This document shows positions 39,061-51,000 of a DNA stretch of 64,000 nucleotides, in pieces. Made by a program: the position numbers and the translations under genes. The notes under the pieces were generated by a model. It did not search any database and was not told the DNA's origin. It saw nothing but the letters and a program-made list of their open reading frames with translations. Where the stretch lies: the NCBI GenBank assembly GCA_005784505.1, contig VCAZ01000008.1, forward strand, positions 2,563,763-2,627,762, read 5' to 3'. Source of the DNA: Bagarius yarrelli. Its lineage: Eukaryota > Chordata > Actinopteri > Siluriformes > Sisoridae. Positions within the stretch are counted from its first letter, which is position 1. Each line of letters opens with the position of its first letter.

Positions 39061-41462
39061 GTAAGTAATGTTTAACTTTCATTAGTTTATTTATGTGTTT
39101 GTGTGCATGTTAAATCAGCACATTCAGCCTCTGTCTTCTGCTCTTTAATAGCAGTGTTCACTAACTCCAGTAGAAATGTTCAGTACAATCAGTGTTGGAT
39201 GATTCGAAAGGGCTTAACATGTGCTGACATATTCCAACTTCATTCAGTCTAAAAGCTAAACACACAAAGGCAGAGTCATGACTTTGTAAGGAAACTGACG
39301 TTAAAACATACGTGTAAAGAAAAGATAAAGAGAACACAAACTTAAACCTTTTAGATACAGACTTCTTGTTTGTCGAGTCAGGTTTAACAAACATTGTGTA
39401 GGTTACTGCTGTGATAGCTCAGTGTTTTATCTGAGTGTATTTTAAGCAGTGGGGGTAGGAGGGGATTTCTGTTGTGAAACCATGTGCTTTTTTTTTTTCT
39501 TCAAAACTTTTCTTGTATTATTTGTAAGATAAACTCCAACAATTAAGGAAATAATAAATGTCATGACTACATTTTGGGAAAAACATTTTAAGAGTAGTAA
39601 ATTAACCGTTATGTTGAAGTGAAAGCCAGTTTTACTTCTACTATATTCAAGAGTAGAAGTCAAAGTCAAATAGGTCAGATTTTAGAATATTTAAGCAAAA
39701 TTCAGAGATTTGCGATTTTCCCTATTTCCCTAAATTATTTAATTTTATTTTTGTTTGAAAAACTTTCTAAAAGAAAAGATCAAATGTCATATTTACTAAG
39801 AAACCTAACAAAAATAATATCCACCAATATGATAACTGGATGTGTAAAAAGTTAAGTGAAGTCAGTTTGGAAATTACACACGTTACGTAGGAATTTTCCT
39901 TATTTCCAATATAGAACATTTCTAAAATCATTAAAATGTGGAATATGATTTATCCTTTAAAAAAATATATTGGACAATTTTAGACATATTAAATCTTCAT
40001 TATAATTTCTAAAGACTGGTTAAAAATGTTTTTTATTTGTAGTCATGACATCATGACAATCAAATTTCTATAATACAATTTTAAAAGGAATAATCTTTTT
40101 ATTTTTTTAGAAATCTTTGTGAAAACTGTGAAGTGTGTAAAAATGTATTGCATTCCAGAATACTGACCTGAGTATTTCTATATTTTTCACTGCGTTGGCA
40201 TATAGCTTGAAAAATCTTTATCTAAAAACGCAAATTAGAAAAAAACACTAAAAGGTAAATTGTGCCTTAGAATGAATCTCTGTATTAATGTCGATGTATT
40301 AGAGAATCTCTTTAATTAAAACAACACAAAACGCTGCCGGGACACGATTTACTGATTAAAGCACGATTAATAAGGTGAACAATAGAACTATAATGGAAGG
40401 CAGTAAACATTCAGAATGTAGATGATAACCTTGAACACAAAATAACATAAAAAATAACAACTAGCAATTCATACAGTTACTTAGATACTGATTAGGTGAA
40501 AATAAAAAGAAGTATCAAAGAAATAAGTAAACGTGTGGCAAGATCACATTTGGTGCCCAGGGCTGACGGACCTGTTCTAATCCCTTTAACGAAATTCCAC
40601 TTTACAATAAATGTATGATAAACAGGGCTGGGTAATAAAGTAACATACTTTAATGTTAGTGTGTTTGAATGAACTGGATAACCTTTGTAAGACTATTCCA
40701 ATTATCCTAGACATTCCTGACCCGAATAATCTCCTAGGTATGCAGATTCATCTTCGTCATTAATTATTCAATGTCTTTCCCTGGTTACCATTTTGTGTTT
40801 TGAAACTAGTACAACAGAGTAGACACAGTCAAAACACACTCAAAGCAACAAAACCTACACATGTCCAAAGCGGAAACAAAACACACACGTCAGTGATACC
40901 AGATAATTGCCCAGGTCATAACAATTGTCATATGTCTGATGATGACAGGGTGTTCGTCTAAAACAGGTGAAAAGCAACTCATCTTACTGATAAACTGGAA
41001 CAAACAAAGTTACCAAACACCAGTCATGTAATTACAGCAAGGTTTGAATGTTGGGTGCTGGTTTTAATATTAACTCATGATATCATAGGTGTGAATCACT
41101 CAGTCATTAAATAGATTCCAGCATCAGGTAGAACAAATGATGCTTCTTAAATAAGATTAACTGAATAAAAGCCCGGTTGACAGGACATATGAGAATAAGA
41201 CAATAAGAATATTAACCTATTTATTAATCTATTGTCAACCAGCTTGTAAAAATTGAATGAACAAAAAACAAAATGAGTTTATATAATTCAGGGCTATAAA
41301 ATCTTTCTTCTGACCATAAAACCAAGTTTGGTATTTTACTTTTTTATGTTATCTTTTTCCTTTTTTTTCAGATTTTTAATCAACACATCGTGAAAACACT
41401 TAACCACAAACTACTATTCATCTTTCTTCTAAAATGTATAAATAGCCTACATTTTTAGATAT

Positions 41463-41467
41463 GTGTG

Positions 41468-41535
<68 letters not shown>
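41463..41535. repeat. (GT)n microsatellite
   Basis: About 36 GT units with one C interruption, in the presumed first intron of mlkl. The rest of this intron from 39061 to 41460 shows no gene. Confidence 0.93.
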
Positions 41536-41538
<3 letters not shown>

Positions 41539-41670
41539 TTTGTTGTTAGCCTATCCTCAGACTATTGCTAGGTGTTGCATAACTCTGTTGTAACAGTTTT
41601 AACAGCCTGTTTTTAAGGCTAGGACTCTAGACTTATGTGTCTGAATAGCTTTGAGTATATACTGTAGAAC

Positions 41671-42019
41671 ACATTTATATTCATGGTATTTAGTAGACAC
41701 TTATTACATAATTAGTATTTCATTTCAGTTGATGCAGTTGATGTTAAAGGGCTTTGCTCAAGGGCCCAACAGTAACAGCTTGGTGGTCCTGGGATTTAAG
41801 CGCAAGGTGTTGGACTGCTAATTGGAAGATCAGAGTTTGATTCCCAGTACCACGAAGTTGCCACTGCTGGGCCCCTGAGCAAGGCCATAAAGCTCCAATT
41901 GCTCAGCTGTATTAAAGAAATAAATGTAAGTCAGTCTTGATAAGGGCGTCTGCCAAATGTACATGTAACTCCCAATACTCAGATTAGCGGTCCAAAACCC
42001 TAACCAGTGGGCTACCACT
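41671..42019 (-). repeat. SINE family 1 reverse copy split by another SINE
   Basis: Its tail-side part is 41671-41798 ('gctttgctcaagggcccaac' ... 'gtcctgggattt'). Its head-side part resumes at about 41970 ('cccaatactcagattagcgg' ... 'gtgggctaccactg'). The two parts are in the right order to be one element. Confidence 0.75.
41799..41969 (+). repeat. SINE family 1 forward copy inserted into the reverse copy
   Basis: It reads 'gcaaggtgttggactgctaa', 'ctgctgggcccctgagcaag' and ends 'gggcgtctgccaaatgtaca'. The extreme 5' head is missing. It sits exactly where the reverse copy is interrupted. Confidence 0.75.
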
Positions 42020-42403
42020 GTATAATATTACTATAGTGTAATGAGATCTGACTGAAAAAAGAAAACTTTGACCACCTGATACTATTACTAAGGAGTGTGT
42101 TTGGTTTAACTTAGGGTTGTTTTGGATGAAACACGGAGCACTGGGTGCTAGGCTAATACACACCTGCGCTGAGATGCTAGTTCACTAGCACAATGTACAC
42201 ACCTTCTGACACTCATTTACTTATCTGGAGTACATTTGCATAGTCAGTTCTTCAGCTGTAATGTTTGAGGGTTTAAAGTAAATACAAAGAAGTATAGAAC
42301 ATTGCTCTGAGGTGGAGTCTTTAAATATGAACTCGTTTTTTCCCCCTAGCATGAAACCCTAACACATGAGTTACCACTACTACTTTTTTTATTTGCAGCA
42401 GTC

Positions 42404-45400
42404 ATGGATTTCGTGGACCCAATCCTGACCATCGCGGAAAAATTGTATAGCCTTTGTGAAGAGGTGAAGGCCAATAAGAAGCGATGCAGGCGTCTGGCGG
42501 AGCGTGTGACCTCACTGGTAGAGCTGGTCAAAATCGTGAAGCTAAATGGTTTAGGCAGAAACCCAGATATAGTACAGAGGGGCTTGCGAGAGCTGAAGTT
42601 GACTTTGGAGTCGGCTGAAGAAGTTGTAAAGAAATACGCCTCATCCAGCTGCCTGAAACGCATCGTGAAGGCGTACGACCTTGGGGAAGAGTTTGGAAGC
42701 TTGAATGAGAGGCTGAACGATGCGGCACAGCTGCTGTCGCTGGCTCTGCAGGTGGAGCAAAGAGACAGGATGGAAAGAGTGTTCAAAGAGGATAGGAGGA
42801 GGACAGAGGATGAAGAGGATAGAAAACACGACTGCGAAGAGCTCCAGAATTGTATGTATTTTTCTGCCTCTAGTAAATACTGTAATATTGACTTTAAAAA
42901 CCATCAGAACCTTTCAATGTGTTTGACGTTCACGTAAAGAATCTTGTCAATGACAAGAAATAATAGTTTATTCAATCTCAGTTTACATGATACAATACCC
43001 TGAATTTTTTACAGTGCTTCAGTCTTTGGCAGAGGAAAAGGAAAAGACTAAAAAGAGTGTGGATGCTGTGCATGTCAAAGTCGAAGAAACTCAAAAGGAC
43101 GTTCAAGAGATTAAAGGCATACTGGAATCATGTAAGTCATCAAATCTGTGTGCTACTCTGAGCTACCCAATAAGACATCTAGCATGACGTCATTGTTAAA
43201 ACAGGAAACAATTCATATTTTTTGTCCCTGACAGTGAGAAGACCCAGCCTTCATTTGCAGGACATCAGAGAGATCAAACCCCAGGAGCTGACCTATGACA
43301 TTCCTATTAAACCTATCATGAAGACTGAAAATTCTGAATTGTTCAAGGGAGAGTATAACAAGTTTACGGTGGCTATCAAGAAATACACATATCCAGTGAG
43401 CACCAGCCCACAGTAGGTGATATTCACAGTGGCAAAAATCTTCTACTATCTCTCAAAATTTCTGTCTTCTTTATTGCAGGGTTTTTTCCACCCAATTCTG
43501 CCTGTCTTTCTTTTTTTGTTCCCAGGCAAGTGAGGAGCATTTTCAATAAGGAAATAGAGACTATGAAACGCTTTGAGTCACCCAACATCCTGAGGATGTT
43601 TGGAATCTGTGTTCAGAATGAGACTGGTAAGTTACTGATGGAATTTATTCATCATAATCACCCGCTTTAAACAGAGTCTGGACCATTGTGATATGAATAT
43701 ACTTTATATCACAATGGAAGTGATTAGGATCAAGTAGGATGTGATCATGAATTAACATTCTTTGTTTATTCTGGATTAACAACCAATCATAACCATCTGA
43801 TGTAATCAGTGTGTGTCAACCAAATCTAAATGTAATATTATAAATGTATTTATTAAAAAAACATTAAATACGTAATTTCTGTAATACATTACATGCTTTA
43901 CTAAACAATTGCCTACACCATGTATGTGCAGTCTAGCTAATGTGTAAATATTTATGCCCAAAAATAGATGTGTGTGTGTGTGTGTGTGTGCAGAAAAATT
44001 TATTTCGGTGTGCAGGTATTAATAAAAAGTAAACTCGTGGATTTCTTCACAAATTTATGATTATAAAAATAAGGTTTGTGATTGTTAAATTTCAAAAGCT
44101 TGTAGTTTAATTAAATAAACGTAAACTCTATTTTATAGTAAGAATGTTGCTCTGATGTTTCAAAACAATTTACATTCAGTTGTTCATTAGTGATAGTTTA
44201 TGATTCACTGTCATAATCAATACAGTCTAAATTCACTGATGTTTTTCCCGGACGATTATGAATCATTTTAATATAAATTGTCTAAATTCATGTTGTGTTT
44301 TTCAGTTTGCTTGTAGGAAAAAAAACTGCCAGGAAGCAAACATTTGGTGCAGGTTGGGTCGTCACACACTGATGACATCAGATGGTTATGATTAGTTAAT
44401 TAAAATGTTGATTCAGTATTAACAAAAGATATTAATCCAGGATCACATCCTACCTGGAAAAAAAATCACACCCACCTTTATATCATAGGCAACCAGCTAA
44501 CCAAACCAAACCAAACTACAAACATTTACACACACACACACAAAAAGACAAATAATAACAGTCATTTTAATTAGCACACGTCCTATTGTCCACTCACTCT
44601 CACTTAGGACCCGGATCCACCATCACTCTAACCCAAGACAAACTTCTTATTAAAGATAATGGGTACTTTATTTACTGGTTTACTTAATAATATAAATTAT
44701 ACCCTATAGGACCCAATCCAACCTACCTCATAGTGATGGAGTTCTGTGAAAAAGGCAATCTAAGACAAGTGCTCGACGGCCCCAGCAAACTTCCGTGGGA
44801 CAGAAAAACTCGCATGTGTCTAGATGCAGCACAGGGACTGTACAGGTATGAACAAGTATCATTTACAAGTATCAATTAGGACATGTTTGGTGTTAAGCAA
44901 GCCAGTTATTCCTGTTAAGACAAGATATGTGCTGTGGAATCATTTAAGCTACTCATGTCTGCTTCTTCCACTACAGGCTGCATCAGTCAGAGGAAAAGTT
45001 TAAGGTGCACGGGTGCCTATCTAGCAGCAAGTTTCTTGTGGCAGCTGGCTACAGGATAAAGGTATTAGCATCATGTTCTGTTCTAATGATAGCTTAAATA
45101 GTTTACATATCGGCTAAAACTAGCATAACATTTTACAGTTTGTTTTAATTTAAAAAGAGTTTGTACTTTTGTACATCTCTGTTGATGACAGTGTCTACCA
45201 GCCAAAATGAAATTTAACTTCAGTAAAGTAGCATTTTAAATAAACATGTTACTGTGGTTGAGTCACAACGTTAAAAGCACAGACCAAATGACACCAAACT
45301 GAAAGGTGTATCTCAAAATATTGACTATGTGAGTATATTTGGCAATCACTTTCTAAGGAAATAAAAATGCTTACTGAGCAATGATTACTGCGATCAGGTT

Positions 45401-46323
45401 TAGAATTGGGTATAACAGCCCACGTTAAAGCTGTTAATGACTAGATTGTCTAATGAACATGTCTGTGTGTGTTTGTGTCTTTCAAGCTAGGAGGATTCGA
45501 GTTGGCAAAAACAGAAACATCCCTAAAGAACTGTAAGGATAAGAAGAACAGCTCGATGATGTACGTTTCTCCTGAGCAGCTGAAAGACATTAATCATCCA
45601 TATGACAAAGCCTGTGAGATTTACAGGTAAAGAATAAAAAATTTTTAAAAAAAAGTCTTATGAGGTAATTGTACAGCACAAGTCAGTAGCCTAATCTGTT
45701 TGTGTATGTGTTCTTTACAGTTTCGGCATTGTCATGTGGGAGATCGCGACACGCCAAGTCCCCTTTAAAGGTATGTATCATCTCTATCTGTCCATCTGTT
45801 TTTTAGGAATATATAATGTTGCTTTAGAATTTGATGCACCCAGTCTAATTTTTATGCTGTTTACATACCTAGATTGCACCTCTTATCTTAGCATCTATAA
45901 AAACGTGTGTATGAAAAAGAAGATGGAGTTGCTGCCACAGGATTGTCCCAGTCAACTCAAGAAGCTGATTGATGCCTGCCGTTCGTATGAGCCATTTCAA
46001 AGGCCTTCCGCTGGAGGTAAAGCCATTTATACTATCACTTTTACACTCTTTGAGCAGCAACACTTTATTAAAGAATAAGTGGAAATCAGTAACGTGGGTC
46101 ACAATCAGAAGAAAAGGATGTACAATAATATGGCCCAAAATTCTGAAGACCTTACTTTTCACATATATTGAAACCAATTAGCATGTATGCACATTCATTT
46201 CATCATTTATTTGAAAAACTTGTTTAGGGTTGTTTGTCCTGATCTTTATTTCCGTTTTTGTTTTTATTTGCAGTGTTGGTGGACAAACTACGTACACTAG
46301 CCCAGCAGGATGATGAGGACTAA
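42404..46323 (+). CDS. mlkl: MLKL, mixed lineage kinase domain-like pseudokinase (necroptosis executioner)
   Basis: Ten coding exons: 42404-42851, 43015-43131, 43235-43412, 43526-43626, 44710-44845, 44977-45061, 45487-45626, 45721-45770, 45873-46016, 46274-46323. They give 482 residues (human 471). Exon 1 encodes the N-terminal four-helix-bundle domain (residues 1-149), which in the family permeabilises the plasma membrane after activation. Exon 2 gives the brace helices and the rest is a pseudokinase domain. The VAIK lysine is K237. The catalytic loop reads H-G-C-L-S-S-S-K (338-345) with no HRD aspartate. The DFG site is G-F-E (358-360), as in mammalian MLKL, so no phosphotransfer is expected. 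T366 and S367 align with the human residues phosphorylated by RIPK3. S-F-G-I-V-M-W-E-I and a final Q-R-P-S complete the C-lobe. An untranslated first exon is inferred upstream. Confidence 0.95.
43969..43991. repeat. Short (GT)n tract
   Basis: Alternating GT run in the intron between mlkl exons 4 and 5. That 1.1-kb intron shows nothing else recognised. Confidence 0.75.
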
Positions 46324-47258
46324 AGTCAAAGCTTTATGGAGCCCAAGAGATGTACAATTTGGATACAGAGAATCAGATGCTCTGAATCAGAGAACTTTAT
46401 TGGAATTGTTTCCTTGACTCAGCATCTAAACTTTCTATATAGCATTTAAACTTAACTAGTCTAAAATAATTTAAACTAATGATAGTAACAATTATTTCGA
46501 AATGTGAAAACGCCTATGCTTTTAGTAGATAAGTCTTAATCTGTGTTCTCTCTTTCCAACAGCACCAACCAATCAACACTAAGTGAACTTAGTCTGTTGG
46601 CTTTTTTTTGTTTTGTTCAAACATTGAATGTGAAAACATATTGTACAAATTTACAGACTGAATATAAATATACATTGTTTTTAATTCAGTCAATTAAGTG
46701 AAAATGAAGAGAAAAGAACACATCCAGGTAATCGGTGGGGTGATATGATGCTATAATCTTTTTTTAAGTTAATTAACACTCAATGATAGCGCTCCCCAAA
46801 ATGATTTTTATCCACGTTCCCCATTTCATGTAGTTTTATAAGGTAGAACTAGCTAAAAGCTAAACATTAAAATCCAGTATTTTACAAAAAGCTATAGTAC
46901 TGTAAATATATCTTTAAACTAAAAAAATGTAGTCATTTTAAAAACATAAACCTGTTCTCATTATTATCCCTGGATTTTAAGGCACTTTAATAATACAATG
47001 AAACAAACTAATTTATAATCACAATATTTCCTACAACAAATCATGTTCTGTAGTGTTTTATTGCTCTTGTACCACAACAGTATGTTTATGATTTTTTTTG
47101 TGTATTATTTAAAGAATTGCATGTTTTTGTTTGTTTACATTACTGTTTACTGTTATGGGCTGTCTGTAAAGCAAGGTATCTTCAGCGATTACTGATGTTA
47201 ATACAGCTTTTTCTTTTTGTTGTTGTTGTTTTTGTTGTTGCCTTAATGTTGATAGAAC

Positions 47259-47264
47259 AATAAA
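47259..47264 (+). terminator. mlkl: Candidate poly(A) signal of mlkl
   Basis: AATAAA about 940 bases after the stop, following a T/G-rich stretch. Earlier AT-rich hexamers are possible alternatives. The 3' UTR would be about 1 kb. Confidence 0.45.
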
Positions 47265-47348
47265 ATCTAGAACTGTATGTTACCGAGAAGCTGTATTGTG
47301 TCTTGAATTTTTTTCATAAAACAGGGTTACACCAGAAAACAGTAACAT

Positions 47349-47386
<38 letters not shown>
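47349..47386. repeat. (TATC)n microsatellite
   Basis: About nine ATCT units between mlkl and the FGD gene. Confidence 0.92.
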
Positions 47387-47388
<2 letters not shown>

Positions 47389-48080
47389 TTTTTATCGTTG
47401 ATATGATATTACATGACATGTCACCTGAGTACAAGAACCAGAGTGGATTCCACTTTTCTCCAGGAATGGTGTTCATATTTTCCCAGTTAATCACAGCCGC
47501 CTCTAAGGTGTGGTAAAAATAACAAGCTGCAGATTTGTGTAAGAATTGTGTAACTCCTGCAATCAAATGAATGGACTTTGTTAAAATTATTCTACTTTAA
47601 TGAGAAACAATCCAATGAGAGAACATCTTAACAAGAGTCGTTGTTCATGTGCGTCCAGCAGGAGGCAGTAAAGAGCCTGTTTAGTGCACCTGCCCCTATG
47701 ACTAATCATTCAGTGTAAAATCTTGCCATCAAAAGTTAGTCTAGAATAGACGAACCTGTCCTTGGGATCGTGTGAAATCGACATTGTGGATTAATTTTCG
47801 GCTAGATTCATCTGTGAATATCGGATTTGATGTGATCAGACCTGCTCCGCGGCTCAGTAAAAACTGCGCAGGTTGTTGTGATTCACCGCATCATGATCTC
47901 TGAGGACTGTGATCTCGGAATGATTTATTCTCCTGGGTTTGGATGAAACTTTAATCCTAAAAACGCTTTAGCTTTTAATTAAACAGGGATTTTATTTTAT
48001 TTTATCGTGTTAGTTGAGGTGTGTGAGACACACGGGCTTGACTGTAGTGATGAGAAGTAGGAAGATACGCTAGCGGAGCC

Positions 48081-51000
48081 ATGGAGAGGCGCACAGGTGA
48101 GTGATGACCGAAGCACTACGTCCACAATCCTCACCTGTCACATTAGAATTAGCATCATAATTACATTTATGACTAATAACAGTGAAAATCCCCGGGTTTA
48201 TTTCCGTGTATTGAAGTGAGCGCTACAGGCGATCGAGCCCCTGCGTTCCATCCAGACTTAAGGCTTTGATTGAAATGAATTTCATCAAAACCGGAAGTAA
48301 AACAAAAAACCTATTAACGCATTAGAAAGTAAAGGCGAATTTGGAAATGTTTTTTAAACATTAAAGTATGAAAGTTAAGAATTCTATTTAATATTCTGTC
48401 AGCATGGATTACAGTAATGTATATCTGGAGTACTTATGTAGTATAGTTTATATGCAGTTTAATATACAGTGCTTGACTAATCAATGAGACATTTAAAGGG
48501 CATGTGTTTACAATAAACCACATTTTTGTGGTCTTGTGTGTCAACGGTTCTTTTTTTTTTCAAAGGCCAGCAAGATGTTTTGTTTGCTGTAACTTTAATA
48601 CTTTACAATAGTCCTTCCCTACATCATCATCATCATCATCATTCTGAAATTAAAAAAGCAAGACAAAACTTAAACAAAGCTGATCACATGACGTAAATGG
48701 TCTTATTACAAAGATTGTCATTGACATCAGGGGCGTGGCTAGGGGGGGGGGCGATTATAATAGCACATGCTCTTTAAGGGCCCTGCCAGAGATCTGTTTT
48801 ATTAGTAGTAACAGTACTTCAGGATACTGTAGAGAGGATTGACATGATTGACATATACATTAAAATTGTATTTGATAATGCGGAGACCTGAGATTTAAAT
48901 CCTTACAATATATCTTTACAGTATTTGGCTGATGTGCTTTATTCAGAGCAGTTTACGTTGATCTTAGTCTGGCAGCAGTGTGTAAATACTGCATGTGCCT
49001 GCATATCACTGTGCCTTCATACAACCCTTATTTATTTCAATAGAAACATTCATGCACACTGTAAGAAATTAACTGTAGAATTATGGTTGCTTGTAAGACT
49101 GTAGGCCATCCAACTCAATGTTATGTGTTTCGAGATGCTTTTCTGCCTGTAAAAAATCTTGCCAATTTGTGTTATCGACTACTTTTGCTATTGACTTCTC
49201 CTTATATCTTACAATGTTTTAATCCTGTTTTAGACTTTCTTTACAAAGTAAAGATCACTAGTTTATAAAATCCGCCAGTAGCGTGCAGTCGGGACCAGCA
49301 AGTCCTTCTCTGCTGCCTAAACAATATCAAAAGCTGACCTGCATTTACAACCTAAGTTGTAATATTTGTGTTAAGAAATTGTGTTAATTCATTCACATCA
49401 GTTTATTCTCTTTATTTTGTAGTGTTTGTCTTGCTGCACTGCTTCCAGTACGTGTATGTGGATGTTAGATTTTTTGTCCAATCAGATTTCAGTTTCTATG
49501 TGCTGCCATGTTAATCTAATCTGCCCTAAAGCCTTTATAATCAGTAGTGCTGCACTTCAAACTTATATTAGCAGTGGCAGATTGATAATTGGTTAAAATT
49601 TAATATTAATCAGATCTCAAGTCTGCCTCCTGAAGCCCCATTTTTCTGTCCTCTGATTGGTTAATCAGAGTAAAACTGTTTCAGCCCAGTTAAGAATCAG
49701 AAAGAGTCAGAATCAGAAAAGAGCTTTATTGCCAGGTAGGTTTGCACTTACATAGAATTAGTTTTGGTGACAGAAGCTTCCATTTGCACATTTTTTTAAA
49801 TTAAGATAGAACGGTTAGCAAAATACGTCTATACAGTTAAATTAAAATTTTTACACCCCCGTGAATATATGTTTGCAACAAAAAAAGACATCATACAGAG
49901 AGTTTGGCTAACCCTGAAGCTAACTTGGGAAAAAGTTTTCAGATGTATTATATATATTTTTTATATCTTTAATGTTTCTGTCATGTTATTTGATATTGAT
50001 TGTTTCTATAATTGTGACGTGATAGTGGTGGTATTTAGAGGTGTGTCATTTCACTGAAGGCCCAGGTACCAAATGCACCACCCGCCACTGAAATACGCAA
50101 ACCAGCCCATTGTTTGAAAATGACAAACCCTATAATTCATTTCTACGTAATAATATTAAGGATTAGTCTGCGAGAGACAGACTGTGAGTGATGCTGGGCG
50201 AGATCCACTAAATTAAAACCTCGATTAATTGAACATTTTACCTCAAAAAGGATTGATGAACGATATTCCTCTTGTATTTGTTTTTTGATTTATTCTTTAT
50301 AATTCACTGTGGGGGTTTTTTCATCGGTACAGTTGACTTAAGCAAAGTCACGTGACTTAACATGCTGTAGTACGTTTGAAAAGGGGAAGTATTGAAAAAA
50401 ACGGCATTACATTGGTTAGAGGTTCTAAATTTTGGTTTCGATTATTTTTCAATTAATCGTCTAGTCTAGTGGATTTTCTAGGCTTGTTCCTAGAAAAATA
50501 ATTCATGAACCACATAAATAGCATTATACACACTGTGTTTGTTCTTTATTTAAGTTCTGTCTTTACAGTTTACACATTACCGGTACAGTCTAAGTGATAG
50601 ATGAACATTAAAGTTAATCATTTTATGTATTGTCGATTACCTAATTGTGGCATTTTAGTCATCTGTAGACTTACTATCTGTTTATCTATGTTTTAGGACT
50701 TGAAACAGATGTGGCTAAGCCACCTTTGGCCCCTAAACCAAAGTATATACCACTAGAAGAAGCTATTTCCCAAGCACTTAACCTAGACTCTTCACAGTCG
50801 CCAGGAAACACACATGCATCACAGTCATCTCAGTCTAAAGCCCCTAAACCCGAATGGAAACCAGTAGCTGTTTTTACCAATCGATCACTTTTTCAACAAC
50901 AGCTGGACAGCACTCAGGATTTACTGCAGTCCCAAATAAAGTACAAATCTAAGAATAACTCAACAGCCACAACTCATGTTCAGGATTTTTCAGGTTACCA

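Noticed and set aside
45891..45900. Acceptor 'cttatcttag' as the start of mlkl exon 9
   Set aside because: Joining exon 8 there brings an early TGA into frame. The upstream acceptor at 45871-45872 keeps the frame and matches the family's C-lobe.
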